From: Paraspadella gotoi
Taxonomy: Eukaryota > Chaetognatha
NCBI GenBank assembly: GCA_051294375.1
Contig: CM119268.1
Span: 11,036,507 to 11,100,506 of the forward strand
Direction: 5' to 3'
Length of the DNA stretch: 64,000 nt
Shown here: one piece after another, positions 37,340 to 50,210 of the stretch
Position numbering within the stretch: position 1 is the first letter of the stretch
Layout of the letters: the number at the start of each line of letters is the position of its first letter
Position numbers and translations under genes: made by a program
Notes under the pieces: generated by a model
Databases searched by the model: none
The model's input: the letters and a program-made list of their open reading frames with translations, nothing else
Told to the model about the DNA's origin: nothing

Positions 37340-37595
37340 TAATTTTTATATTGGTTGTACCAATTTCATCTTTGAAATATTATACCACTTCATTGATAGG
37401 GAAGCCAGGTTCACAGGGAGTGAATAAACAAAACTGTGAGAGAGTCTTGATTGAAACCTTGCAGAAACCTGCTATGTTATTATCTTGTAAGTGTATTGGA
37501 GGCCTTAAACCACCAAAGCTTGTCCAAAGTCAGGGACAAGATAGCTTATTTATTAAATGAATGGATAATTTTTATATTGGTTGTACCAATTTCAT
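37340..37595 (+). repeat. short interspersed repeat with 30-bp terminal direct repeats
   Basis: The 3' end of the 163-bp family (about 30 bases, TAATTTTTATATTGGTTGTA then CCAATTTCAT) occurs at 37340-37369 and again at 37566-37595 as a direct repeat. The unit between them matches 26857-27019. A solo copy of the 30-mer sits at about 39846-39875. This looks like either nested insertion or a terminal-direct-repeat element. Confidence 0.75.
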
Positions 37596-37829
37596 TCAAT
37601 TTATATTTAAATAGAGAATCATTGTGGGAATAAATACTAACCTGTGCATGCGATGTTAATATTAATATTAATAAATATCATATAGCAAAAAAAATCATAG
37701 TACTTTTTAGTAGTTATTATTCTGAGAACGACTCAGATTTTGTGATTCGTCATGCGGAAAAACCATGATGAAGAAGATAAAAAAAATCACATGATCAAGT
37801 GTAATTACGCCTCTCTCTTTCCATCTCTT

Positions 37830-37914
<85 letters not shown>
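37830..37914 (+). repeat. (CT)n microsatellite
   Basis: About 80 bases of CT repeat, ending 36 bases before the GPCR TM1 exon and probably serving in its polypyrimidine tract. Confidence 0.95.
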
Positions 37915-37915
<1 letters not shown>

Positions 37916-37950
37916 CTCCCTCGCTCTCCCTCTCTCTCCCCGCCATTCAG

Positions 37951-38071
37951 AAAGCGTTCGGCCTTCCTTCCGGGTTCGGCGGCGGCGTTGGCTTCTCAGC
38001 AGCGGACGTCGCCGCCATTTTCGGATTCCGAGAGTGCTTCGTCATCACCATCTGCGTCTTCGGGATCTTGG
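37951..38071 (+). CDS. GPCR exon: N-terminal linker and TM1
   Basis: 40 codons plus one base, acceptor ATTCAG, donor GTGAGG. Enters in phase 0 and leaves in phase 1. It encodes a glycine-rich linker, then ECFVITICVFGILG; the next exon supplies NALCFSVW, giving the TM1 signature ILGN with the conserved asparagine 1.50 of class A receptors. Family-level ligand class cannot be told from TM1-TM2 alone; the HMRS...YLA...SD wording resembles peptide-receptor groups. Confidence 0.85.
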
Positions 38072-38730
38072 GTGAGGTTTGGGTGGGGTAGGGAAGGGAA
38101 GACGGTGACGGATTGGTTGGAGGGAAGGAAGGAGTTGGGGAGAGGATCAGGTGAGGAAGAAAAGGTAATAGGGATGAAATAGAAGAGTTGGGCGATGAAG
38201 TTGGAAGATGAAAAGAGGAGAATAAGAAGAAAATAAATAAATAAATAATAAATAAAAAGCGGAAAGGAAATTAGTTAAATAAGATGAAGTATATTAGTAA
38301 TAAATACCATAAAAACTATGAACCTGGCTTTTTTGGTTGGCTACCCCCGAGGATTTGGTCCTGCCGAGAAAAGATAGGGCATAGGGAGAATTTAAAAGAA
38401 TTAAAGAGAATATCACCACCGATGAAAGAAGATGGGGTGTGAAATGAAAGATAATGCTGCGTGAATGTGCTGTAAGTGATTTACGGTTGACGTTTTATCG
38501 CCTCGTATTTGTGGTGAGGGATCGAGGTCAGATGAATCACGGCTTCAAAATGAATGTTCTTCGCCAGTCTACAAGGAATTTAGAAGGTATTCTCTCTGAA
38601 AACGCGTTTAACTCTTACGTAACCCTGCATTCAACAAGGCCATTTAATCAATTCATACCTCAACCCCTTAAATCCCGTTTGAAACCCGCCTCTGCCTTAC
38701 CAGTTACCAACCTCCCCCGTCTCTTACCAG

Positions 38731-38883
38731 GAAACGCCCTTTGCTTCTCGGTCTGGATCTCGCGCCACATGCGATCCAACACGGCCAACTACCTGGCCTT
38801 TCTCTCCGTCTCCGATGGAGTCACTCTTTGCGCCATGATCGCCTGTCAGCTCGACAAAATATGGGGAACTTACCTTTTGTACG
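38731..38883 (+). CDS. GPCR exon: end of TM1, ICL1 and TM2
   Basis: Begins in phase 1 after TTACCAG and ends in phase 1 at G/GTGAGT. NALCFSVWISRHMRSNTANY is followed by LAFLSVSDGVTLC, the TM2 signature with the conserved aspartate 2.50, then the start of extracellular loop 1 (LDKIWGTYLLYG). The exon that should carry the TM3 cysteine was not found before the sequence folds back at 42 kb, so the gene is incomplete here. Confidence 0.88.
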
Positions 38884-40561
38884 GTGAGTGAGGGAGAGTG
38901 AGACAACGAGAGACAATGAGTCAACCAGAACATTTTTTTTTTCCTTCGTCAATATTATCATGAACGGCTGACAGAGAGAGAGAGAGAGAGAGCGAGAGAG
39001 ACAGAGACAGAGAAAATTTACATGGCCAGGGGGTGTTGGGAAAATAGATTAGACGGATGGAGGCTCTGTCGTCTCCAGAATCTTTCCCCCTCCCACTCAG
39101 CCGATTCCTCTTCTTCTCTTTATTTTTTAGAAAATAAAAAGAAAGAGAAAAAAAAGAACAAAAACAAATTTGTTTCGGATTCCTTCTAATTTTAAATCCC
39201 TCGACTTTTCCTTTTCCCCTTTCATCTTTGTCGACTTAGTCTAGGATTTTAAAAGCCGAGCTAACACCCCCCCTCGTTTTTTTCCGTTGTTTTTGATTTT
39301 ATCGATGTTGTTTTCATTGTTTTAGTGTTAGCGGGTTCCAGACGAAAAAAAATTTAAGAATGCCGCGTTGTTTTCCTGGCGAATACGACGCATTATTTAG
39401 TTGACAGCGTTGACAAAATTTCAGCGGTGGTGAATGCGGCGGCGGAGGCTGCGGTGGCGGACGCACCGGCAGAGGCGCAGGCGACGGTGACGGAGGCGTC
39501 TGAGGAGAAGGCTTCCACGGGCGTTAATGGAAACGATAATATTTTCCCCACTTCTCCCAAGCTTTCTCTTATCGATTCTGATTTGCGACAATGTAATTCA
39601 CGACAGCCATTTGCATCTGCGCCGGAGACGATCGCTATTTACGGGCGAGAATCATTTCAGAATAAGAGACGCGTAGTCGCCGTCACAGAGCAAATCGGTA
39701 CTGATGTCTTTGATAGCGGTTGTTCGTAACAATGGCGCCGATCCAGTTCCTGATTAAAATTTGAAAGGCTTCGTGAGGATCTTTACCTCTCTCTCTCTCT
39801 TACTCGTTATTTTCTTTCATTCTCTCTAATATTTTTTATAATTTATAATTTTTATATTGGTTGTACCAATTTCATTTTTATCTCTTTCCACCCTAACCTA
39901 TTTCTTTAACACCGCCCTATTACACCTCTCTCGTCCATCCATAACCCCTGCACCCCTATCTTCTCCCCCATCGCCACCTCTAAACCCCGGATTTGACCTT
40001 CGCCCCGATTTTCCACGCCATTCCAAAAAAAAAATAGTTTCCTCGAATCTATGATTTTCCCACCGATTTCCTCCGCCCGTCGTTTTAATCCCCTGAAACC
40101 CGGATGTCATTCGAACGTGTTCGCCCGTTTATCAAGTTCACGTCTCTCGGTCGTCGTTAGCCGAAAATACATTCATATCTCGTTATTTTATACAACATTT
40201 TAAAAAACTTAAGTTTACAAAAAATCTAACTGCAAAAGGTTATCTTCAACAGACAATTAAAAGCAGAACACCGAAATGTCCCTAAAAAAATTTTTAAAGT
40301 TCATAACTTGGATGTATTGTATACGTACTAATTGATCTTGATCTTAATAAAATATCATCATTTTTATCTTCGTTATCGTCATCGTCATCATAATCATCAT
40401 TAACAGTGTATCCTTCGATTTTCTTCTGCTCTTTTTTCCTAGCAGCTCGTTGTCCGTGATATATTTTTTAATAAACACAAGGTTTTAAAAAGAGACGAAA
40501 AGTGTGTGTGAGAAGGAGAAAGAGAAGGAAGAGAGAGAGAGAGAGAGAAGGAGAGAGAAGA

Positions 40562-40593
<32 letters not shown>

Positions 40594-42086
40594 ATAGAGA
40601 GAGGGAGGAGAGAGAGAGAGACCGAGCGAAAAAAAAATGTAATTCGCTCTTCCTCAGTGCATAAAACCTTTTTTTTTTCTTGTTGATCAGTACAAAGAAA
40701 GAAGAGATCAACCGTCCGTTCTCTTTCGGCTTTTATGCTGCTGCATTTTTGATGCCGCGACTTTTTTTTTTCCCTACCTTTCACCGTTTTATTAAGCAAA
40801 AATCCTGATCTATTCACGAAAACGCATAGTTGTACGGTACTTACTGAGGCTCGATTCCTTTCGTTGTAATCAACGTTTCCCTTCCCCCTCAATACCATTA
40901 TATGGAACCGGGAGTTTGATTAAATTCCTTTATTTTTCTTTCCTTTCGCACCCATAAACCTCTCATTAAAACTGGTCCCCCTCTTCTCCCTCCTTTTCCC
41001 GTTCCCCTCTCGTCCTGTTCCTTCTTTATCCAAAATTCATTTCAAAGCGCCGTCAGTATCTTAATGTATTCAAACTGTTAATCAATATTGATTAATATAT
41101 TGCAACTTCTCTCCCTTTCCCTCTCGTCGTACTCCGCAACCCTCTTGCCACCGCCCACTCCCGCCTACTCCGCCCCCCCTTCCCCTCATTTCGCAAACAG
41201 CGACGTTGCGTCTTTCGTGATCAACTGGACGCAGTCCGCTGTCCAGCGTCTTTGGTGCTGACGGTGACGATGGATAGACTCGTTTTCCCATCTACTGGCC
41301 ATGAAAAGTCGCAACATTTCTGTTTCATCTTCAAGGTGACGGGGAGAGGGGGAAGCGATTAAAAGAGGGAGGAAAGAAAAAGGAAAGGGAAACGAGAAAA
41401 AGAGAGAGGGGAGAGCGAGATAAAAAGAGAGAATGAGAGAGAGAGAGGAGAGTTCCGGCATCGGTTGAAATCAAAAGGAACTGAGATATCAAAAGAAAGA
41501 AAAACCGTTAAAAAGTTTAAAAAAAATAAAAATAAACGATACTTTTAGGTAGAAAGCTTTGATCAAAGAAAAAAAAAAACTGTCTTGGCGTTTGGGGTCT
41601 AAAAACTTTTGCTCCCTCTCGCCTTTTCGGAAGCCTCTTTCCGTTTCATTTAAAACTCCGCCAGTTTTTTTTTTCTTTTTTTCGCTCTTTCCTCACTTTC
41701 CTCCTTTTCTTTTTTTTTCTTTTTTCTTTTCTTTTCTCTCCTTTCTCCCACTTTCCTCCTTTTCTGTGGTGAGAATTTTTTCTCCTCTCTCCATCGATTT
41801 GCACGTGGACCATTTTATATAAATTTCGATTTCTCTTTCAATCCCGTGATTCACTATATGAAACTTCCTTTTGTTTAATCACTGTGAAGTTAGAGGTATG
41901 GGTATGTTATCATTTATAAGAGGGAAGGAGGTTTAAAAACTATCATTGAACATTTTTACACGCATTGAATGTACCAATTTCTGAAGCATCATTCTTTCCT
42001 TATATAATTTTTTATATTTGACTATTCTATACGTACATACGTACACACATGTACATATTAGTATATAGATTCTCCTGAAGTCACTC
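38884..42086. other. region with no supported coding exon
   Basis: The frame at 39427-39729 begins right after an AG acceptor (TTTCAG) and is in phase with the GPCR donor, but encodes an alanine-rich VVNAAAEAAVADAPAEAQA stretch that is not TM3 and is not kept open in units B or C. GA-rich DNA lies at 40530-40620 and a pyrimidine-rich stretch at 41660-41790. The rest shows nothing recognisable. Confidence 0.5.
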
Positions 42087-42111
42087 NNNNNNNNNNNNNN
42101 NNNNNNNNNNN
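42087..42111. other. assembly gap, 25 N
   Basis: Twenty-five N. The sequence just right of it (42112-42503) is a second, indel-bearing forward copy of about 40822-41190, so the gap flanks overlap. Confidence 0.98.
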
Positions 42112-42503
42112 CGAAAACCATAGTGTACGGTACTATACTGAGGCTCGAATTCCTTTCGGTTGTATCAGCGTTTCCCTTCCCCCTCAATACATTTATATGG
42201 AAACCGGGAGTTTGATTAAATTCCTTTATTTTTCTTTCCTTTCGCACCCAATAAACTCTCATTAAACTGGTCCTCCTCTTCCTCCTCCTTTTTCCCGTTC
42301 CCCCTCCTCTTCCTCCTCCTTCTCCCCGTTCCCCCTCCTCGTCCTGTTCCTTCTTTATCCATAATCTCATTTCAAAGCGCCGTCAGATTCTTTATGTATT
42401 CAAACTGTTAATCATATGATTAATATATGCAACTTCTCTCCCTTTCCCCTCGTCGTACTCCGCAACCCTCTGCCACGCCCACTCCCGCCTACTCCGCCCC
42501 CCC
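42112..42503 (+). repeat. forward partial copy of 40.82-41.19 kb
   Basis: It follows the same landmarks (CGAAAAC, GGCTCGA, CCCTTCCCCCTCAATA, CCGGGAGTTTGATTAAATTCC) in the same orientation with many one-base differences, and ends at the next gap. Confidence 0.85.
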
Positions 42504-42528
42504 NNNNNNNNNNNNNNNNNNNNNNNNN
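42504..42528. other. assembly gap, 25 N, palindrome centre
   Basis: Twenty-five N at the turning point: the sequence to the left is forward and the sequence to the right is the reverse complement of unit A. Confidence 0.98.
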
Positions 42529-43351
42529 CCTCCCCCCCTCTTTAATCGCTTCCTCCTCTCCCAACGGTCACCTTGAAGATGGAAACAGAAATGTCCGACT
42601 TCATTGGCCAGTAGATTGGAAATCGAGTCTATCCATCGTCACCGTCAGCACCAAAGCACGCTGGACAGCGGACTGCGTCCATTGATCACGAAGAACGCAA
42701 CGTCGCTGTTTGGCGAATGAGGGGAAGGGGGGGCGGAGTAGGCGGGAGTGGGCGTGGCAGAGCGGTTGCGGAGTACACGAGGAGGGAAAGGGAGAGAAGT
42801 TGCATATATATTAATCATATGATTAACAGTTTGAATACTTAAGAATCTTACGGCGCTTTGAAATGAGATTTGGATAAAGAAGGAACAGGACGAGGAGGGG
42901 AACGGGAAAAGGAGGAGAAGAGGAGGACCAGTTTTAATGAGAGTTATGGGTGCGAAAGAGAAAGAAAATAAAGGAAATTTAATCAAACTCCCGGTTTCCA
43001 TATAAATGTATTGAGCGGGGAGGGCAAACGTTGATACAACGAAAGAATCGAGCCTCGTAAGTTACCGTACAACTATGGTTTTCGTGATAGATCAGGATTT
43101 TTTTGCTTAAATAAAACGGTGAAAGGTGAGGGAAAAAAAAAAGTCGCGGCATCAAAAATGCAGCAGCATAAAGCGAAAGAGAACGACAGGTTGATCTCTT
43201 CTTTCTTTGTACTGATCAACAAGAAAAAAAAAAAGGTTTTATGCACTGAGGAAGAGCGAATTTACATTTTTTTTTCGCTCGGTCTCTCTCTCTCTCCCCC
43301 CTCTCGTCTATTCTCTCTCCTCTCTCTCTCTCTCTCTCTCCTCTTCTTCTC

Positions 43352-43382
<31 letters not shown>

Positions 43383-43545
43383 CCTTCTCTTTCTCCTTCT
43401 CACACACACTTTCGTCTCTTTAATATAAAACCTTGTGTTATAAAAATATATCACGGACAACGAGGCGCTAGAAAAAAGAGCAGAGAAAATCAAGATACAC
43501 TGTTAATGATGATTATGATGACGATGACGATAACGAAGATAAAAA
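42529..43545 (+). repeat. 1,017-bp block identical to 54904-55920
   Basis: As far as I can read, this block and 54904-55920 are identical, including all open frames on both strands, while the sequence beyond 43545/55920 differs by frequent indels. Confidence 0.85.
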
Positions 43546-45072
43546 TGATGATATTTATTAAGATCAAGATCATTAGTACGTATACAATACATCCAAGTTA
43601 TGAACTTTAAAATTTTTAGGGACATTTTTCGGGTTCTGCCTTTTAATTGTCTGTGAAGATAACCTTTTGCAGTTAGGATTTTTTGTAAACTTAAAGTTTT
43701 TTAAATGCTTGTATAAAATAACGAGATATGAATGTATTTTCGGCTAACGACGACCGAGAGACGTGAACTTGATAAACGGGCGAACACGTTCGGATGACAC
43801 CGGGTTTCAGGGATTAAAACGACGAGCGGAGGAAATCGGTGGGAAACATAGATTCGAGGAAAACTATTTTTTTTTTTGGAATGGCGTGGAAAATCGGGCG
43901 AAGGTCAAATCCGGGGTTAGAGGTGGCGATGGGGGAGAAGATAGGGGTGCAGGGGTTATGGATGGACGGAGAAGAGGTGTAATAGGGCGGTGTAAAGAAA
44001 TAGGTTAGGGTGGAAAGAGAATAAAAATGAAATTGGTACAACCAATTATAAAATTATAAATTATAAAAAAATATTAGAGAGAATGAAAGAAAATAACGCA
44101 GTAAGAGAGAAGGAGAGGTTAAAGATCCTCACGAAGCCTTTCAAATTTTAATCAGGAACTGGATCGGCCGCCATGTGTTACGAACAAACCGCTATCAAAA
44201 GACAGTACACTTTGTGGCGCACATATCGCGCGTCTTGCGCATACCGTTCTTATGAAATTGATATCTCAGCCCGGTAAAATTAGCGATTTCGTCTTCCGGG
44301 CGCAGATGCATAATGGCTGTTCGTGAATTACATTGTCGCAAATCAGAATCGCATAAGAGAAAGCTTGGGAGAATGGGGAAAATATTAATCGTTTCCTTAA
44401 CGCCCGTGGAAGCCTTCTCCTCAGACGCCCCGTCACCGTCGCCTGCGCCTCTATGCCGGTGCGTCCGCCACCCGCAGCCGCCACCGCCAGCCGCCGCCGC
44501 GCTTCTCACACACTCGCTGAAATTGTTGTCCAAACCGCTTGTCAACTAAATAATGCGTCGTATTCGCCAGGTAAAACAACGCGGCCATTCTTAAATTTTT
44601 TTTCGTCTGGACCCGCTAACACTTAAAACAATGAAAAAAACATCCGATAAAATCAAAAACAACGGAAAAAAACGAGGGGGGTGTTAGCTCGCGCTTTTAA
44701 AATCCTAGACTAGTCGACAAAGATGAAAGGGAAAAGAAAAGTCGAGGCGATTTAAAATTAGAAGGAATCCGAAACAATTGTTTTTGTTCTTTTTTTTCTC
44801 TTTCTATTTTATATTCCTAAAAAAATAGAGAGAAGGAAGCAGGAATCGGCGTGAGTGGGAGGGGGAAAGATTTCTGGAGACGCACAGCCTCCAATCCGTC
44901 TAATCTATTTTCCCAACACACCCCTGGCATGTAATTTTCTCTGGTCTCTGTCTCTCTCGACTCTCTCTCTCTCTCTCTCTGTCAGCCGTTCATGATAATA
45001 TTGACGAGGAAAAAAAAAATGTTCTGGTTGACTCATTGTCTTTCGTATGTCTTTTCCACTCTCCCTCACTCA

Positions 45073-45224
45073 CCGTACAAAACGTAAGTTCCCCATATTT
45101 TGTCGAGCTGACAGGGCGATCATGGCGCAAGAGTGACTCCATCGGAGACGGAGAGAAAGGCCATAGTTGCCGTGTGGAGATCGCATGTGCGCCGGAGATC
45201 CAGACGAGAAGCAAAGGGCGTTTC
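45073..45224 (-). pseudogene. GPCR TM2 exon, unit B copy
   Basis: Reverse copy of 38731-38883. Frame breaks interrupt the TM2 segment. Whether the damage is biological or sequencing error cannot be told here; the shared indels with unit C favour error. Confidence 0.75.
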
Positions 45225-45865
45225 CTTGTGTAGAGACGGGGAGGTTGGTAACTGGTAGGCAGAGGCGGGTTTTCAAACGGGATTTAAGGGGTGAGGTAGA
45301 ATTGATTAAATGGCCTTGTTGATATGCAGGTTACGTAAGAGTTAAACGCGTTTTCAGAGAGAATACCTTTCTAATTCCTTGTACGACTGGCGAAAACATT
45401 CATTTGAAGCCGTGATTCATCTGACCTCGATCCCTCACACAAATACGAGGCGATAAAACGTCAACCGTAAATCACTTACAGCACATTCACGCAGCATTCT
45501 TTTCCATTTCAACCCCATCTCTTTTTCATCGGTGTGATATTCTCTATTATTCTTTTAAATTCTCCCTATGCCCTATCTTTTCTCGGCAGGACCAAATCCT
45601 CGGGGGGTAGCCAAACCAAAAAGCCAGTGTCATAGTTTTATGGTATTATTACTTATATTCATCTATAACTAATTAACCTTTCCTTTTTATTTATTATATT
45701 TTATTTATTTTCTTCTTATCTCCCTTTTCATCTTCCACTTCATCGCCAACTCTTCTATTTCATCCACTATTACCTTTTCTTCCTCACCTGATCCTCTCCC
45801 CAACTCCTTCTTCCCTCCAACCAATCCGTCAACCGTCTTCCCTCCCCTACCCACCCAATCCTCAC

Positions 45866-45990
45866 CCAAGATCCCGAAGACGCAGATGTGATGAACGAAG
45901 CACTCTCGAATCCGAAAATGGCGGCGAACGTCCGCTGCTGAGAAAGCCAACGCCGCGCCGAACCCGCGAAGGAAGGTCCGAACGCTTTCT
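45866..45990 (-). pseudogene. GPCR TM1 exon, unit B copy
   Basis: Reverse copy of 37951-38071. FSAADV and RECF survive, but the frame between them and into the membrane segment is shifted. Confidence 0.75.
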
Positions 45991-46041
45991 GAATGGCGTG
46001 AGAGAGAGGGAGACGAGGGAGGGAGAGAGAGAGAGAGAAAA

Positions 46042-46099
<58 letters not shown>

Positions 46100-47319
46100 A
46101 AGAAAGAGATGCGAAAGAGAGAGGCGTAATTCACTTGATCATGTGATTTTTTTTTATCTTCTTCATCTGGTTTTTCCGCATGACGAATCGACAAAATCTG
46201 AGTCGTTCTCAGAATCAATAACTACTAAAAAGTACTATGATTTTTTTTGCTATATGATATTATAAATTAATATAACATCGCATGCACAGGTAGTATTTAT
46301 TCCCACCAATGATTCTCTATTAAATATTAAATGATGAAATTGGTAAAACCAATATAAAAATTATCCATTCATTAATAAATAAGCTATCTTGTCCCTGGAC
46401 TTGGACAAACTTTGGTGGTTTAAGGCCTCCATCACCTTACAAGATAATAACATAGCAGGTTTCTTTAAGGTTTCAATCAGACTCTCTCTACAGTCTTTGG
46501 TCTATTCACTCCCTGTGAACCTGGCTTCCCTATCAATGAAGTGGTTAATATTTCAAAGGATGAAATTGGTACAACAATATTAAAAATTAGTATTTAATAC
46601 TAACATTTGCAAAAACTAAGACAATCATTCAACTTTTTAAATCACTAGTTTCGTTCTAGTATTTGGCCAGTTGGCACTAAGTTTTAAATTTCTTTTAGAA
46701 GAAACGGTTATTTTCATCTTCGGCCAGTTGAACTATTATGTCAAATCTTTAGCTATTTCATTTTCACAATTTTCTTTTTCCAATCCCATCGTATTTTTAA
46801 AGTTATCAACCTACTACCTACTTCTTTTTACTATATAACAAAAGTCTAGATCTCTGCCAGAGCGAGAGTCGGCTTTTGTGTTCCCGCCCTCTCGCCGTAA
46901 ACCGCGAAATCATTTTTCAAATTTAACGGTCGCGAGCGAATTCTATGGTCCTCACATTCAAGTTCAAACGTCTTTCGTAATGACAGGTTAAATCTAATGG
47001 ATCATATTTATCAGCCTGTTTCTACGACTAGACCTATAAAAATTTACAGCGATTTGGACTCACTTGTTTTTACGTTAAAAGTGTTCTCACATTTATAAAT
47101 ATAATACAAAATAAACTATGGGTACGATTCGTGAACATAAGTTCGCATTAATTGTCATTAACTTTTATTCGCGCATATTTACGAATTTCTTCCAGACCAG
47201 TTATTGTCAGTAGCATTCGGAACCTATTACCAACTAATCGTAATTATTCATGACGATCTTTAAAGAAATAGTGGCCCCTAAAAGAGGGCCTTTTGGGTGG
47301 TTATGTCTAATCGAGCCTT

Positions 47320-47728
47320 TTAGTGCGCGTCGCGACGGATTCCGGCGAGCGAGACTGGATATCCTTGGGCATTGATAGTCACGCGCTTAGCGTGGATGGC
47401 GCAAAGGTTGGTATCCTCGAAGAGACGACCAGCGATAAGCCTCAGAGACTCTTGCAGGCCATGACGGCAGAGCTTTGGAAGCGAAGATCGGTCTTGAAGT
47501 CCTGGGCGATCTTCGCGGACGAGACTGGAAGGCAGCTTGCGGAGTGAGGAGCTCGGTGGATTCTCGGTAGCGTCTTGATCTCGCGAAGGAGCCACAGTGC
47601 CTTGGCCTGTAGCGATGGGGCTTCTTGACACCGCAGTGCTGGAGCCGACTTCGGCGCCTTCGTGGCAAGCTGTTCCTCGGGGCCTGCCACCGGCTAGATT
47701 TACGAGCGGTTTGTTTGGTTCGCGCCAT
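47320..47728 (-). pseudogene. histone H3, unit B copy, frameshifted
   Basis: Starts [11 protein letters not shown], then loses frame at an extra G in the codon run for TGGK. Later pieces ([12 protein letters not shown]) appear in other frames. Same promoter and stem-loop region as the intact gene. Compared with 36198-36608 the changes are mostly one-base indels. Confidence 0.85.
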
Positions 47729-48472
47729 TCTTCAGAAAATTAGTGATTACGGAAGGTAAATGAATTTACGGAGGGATTTTTGAGTCGGAGCGAACGAGCC
47801 GCTGTTTTATACTGAGCCCGAGAGAGCTGCCTTCTGATTGGTCGAAATGTTCAGTAACATCCGATCCGTTGATCGACGTTGCCAATTCGGAACTAGTTGC
47901 TTCCACAGTTATAAGGAATTTAGCACGAATCTTTATTCTGTTAAATTTACCACATAAATAAATAATTAAATATCTATATTTACTAATATTAGTTCAGTCA
48001 TGGCTTTTAGTGCATGGCTTTAGTACAACTCTTCAATTGTAACGAAAATCGCACTTGATTGATTTATTTGATCAGAGAAAGAATTATAAAATTAAAATTC
48101 CTAGGTTTTCCTTTAATTTGTCTGCCACTTTGTAGTCAACCGGGGAAGAAAGTTTATATGGATTTTTAAGCTATAGGTTATAGGTTATAGCCACTGAGGC
48201 GCTGCGAAAGAAACAGCATTTAATCCATCTGTTGGTGATAGGACCACCAGAATAGGCTTATATTGTCCTCTTTGTCATTAACATTTTTATATGGAGAGAA
48301 GCTTTGATGATTCTCTTTTTGTCATAATTTTGCCTTCTTTATAAACGAATAATAACATAATAATACGTTAATATGACACTATCGTCGATTATTTTTATTT
48401 AAATTCGGGTGTTGACCAACGCTTTATAAACGATTACTAATCAAACTGTAGTTATATAACATATGTATTGAT

Positions 48473-49180
48473 TAGGGTTACGATACCGTTAACAGTTAAC
48501 GTTATTAAACGATTAAATAATGTTTAACCTACACGCGTTAATATATTTTTTAACGGTTAAATCTCGGTTAATTTTAAATATGATTTTTTTATTATTTTGG
48601 TATTAAAATCTTTGATTTTTTAAAAGAAAGTAAATTTTTTGTCCATTCTTATTCTCCTCTATGGTTCTGAAAAAATAAAAAAAAGAAAAACAAGCGTTCA
48701 CGAACTGACATCAAGAAAAATAATGAAGAAGCAATAACTAAAGAAAAAGAGAAAGAGAGAGAAAGAAAAGACAAAACATAGAATTAGAATTACCTAGTGG
48801 TTTTTCTTTCTTTGTCCTTTTTATATATTTTTATTAATGCTATGAGCGTAAAAGAAAAAGTTTTGTAAATAAGATTTATCACGAATGCCATTATCTGATT
48901 AGCTAAATTATCATAGTGGATTCAATAGTTGCTCAAATCAATTTTTTAATTTACTAATAAAAATGTGTACCTATCTATTCTTGAAATAGAAGATAAAAAA
49001 GATAAGGAGAAGAGTTAAAGATAAAATACTATTAAATACTTAGTTTTGATTTAAATCAATAATATTTTAAATTTAAAGGTAAAATCTATAAATTAACAGA
49101 TTTTAACGGTTAACCGCTTAAAAATATTGCTTTTAACGGTTAAGCTAAATTTTTCAAAAATTAACGGTTATTGGACCCTA
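48473..49180. mobile_element. hAT-like MITE, unit B copy
   Basis: Reverse copy of the element at 34753-35458, flanked by the same 8-bp duplication (here GTATTGAT on both sides). Confidence 0.85.
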
Positions 49181-49888
49181 GTATTGATTCAGTATTTACG
49201 ACTAGTATTTTTTCAAACTATAGAAATTGATGTTTCAGAGATTGAAATTACGAAGAGAAAAATTAATGTTGATATTCGACCAATAATAAACGTATAAAAG
49301 AGAAAATGTGTAATTTCTGTCACAATCTCATTTCGCGCTGACAAGGCTAACTCCATTGGATTGCGAAAATCTTATACAACCATGCAACAACATCGAATTA
49401 ACACTTTTTAGTAGAGGATGACTCGAATCGACTCACTCCTATCCGGAGTTTTCGTAATCTTTTGTTCTCAATCCCATCTTTTACAAGCAGCTCTTAAAGA
49501 TAATCTAATCATCACAATCATGTCATTATTGTAACCTATATAATTCAAAATAACTTTCGAAGTGAAACGGCTCTCTTTATTCACAATCAAGACAAAAGTG
49601 CGACTCGGCAACCGTTGCTATTCTTATCATTTTTTTTATTCATTTTTGAGGTTCGCACGAAACGTTTTGCTCGTGAAGACGATCTCCCGCTCAACCGTGC
49701 CACTCATCCCCGTTGCCTTCGCCTGATTAGTCAATTTCGTCGAAGGCACTCGTAGCTGATTGGTGCTTATCAGTAAGCAGGCAGCCGTTGAGGATACGAT
49801 CGAAAAGATATATATTATAGGGCTCCCTTCAGTATCCATCTCTCTTGGGTTTTTTCCATCTCATCATACTCATCTATTATAACTCAAT

Positions 49889-50210
49889 ATGTCTGGACGT
49901 GGAAAAGGTGGGCAAGGGCTCGGAAAAGGGAGGCAGCCAAGCGTCATCGCAAAGTTTCTTCGTGACAACACTCCAACGGCATCACAAGCCCGCCATTCGC
50001 CGTCTCGCCCGCCGTCGGCGGTTGTCAAGCGTATCTCCCCGGTCTCATCTACGAGGAAACTCGTGCGTCCTCAAGGTCTCCTCGGAGAACGTCATTCAGA
50101 GATTGCCGTTACTTACACAGAGCACGCAAGCGTAAGACCGTCACCGCCATGGACGTCGTCTACGGCTCTCAAGCGCCAAAGGCCGCACCCTGTACGGTTT
50201 CGGCGGTTAG
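49889..50210 (+). pseudogene. histone H4, unit B copy, frameshifted
   Basis: MSGRGKGG start, then multiple indels; [15 protein letters not shown] and VTYTEHA survive in different frames. Ends at TAG after the GFGG codons. The stem-loop has an altered 3' arm (GGCCCTTTTAAGCCGGCC). Confidence 0.85.

Noticed and set aside
39427-39729. Alanine-rich frame in phase with the GPCR TM2 donor
   Set aside because: It contains no TM3 features, and the frame is not maintained in units B and C; an acceptor match and phase alone are too weak.
42416-42685. Reading frames running through N gaps (also at 7179, 41933 and 53493)
   Set aside because: They join unrelated flanks across placeholder N and have no meaning as proteins, apart from the true integrin exon that starts at 7299.
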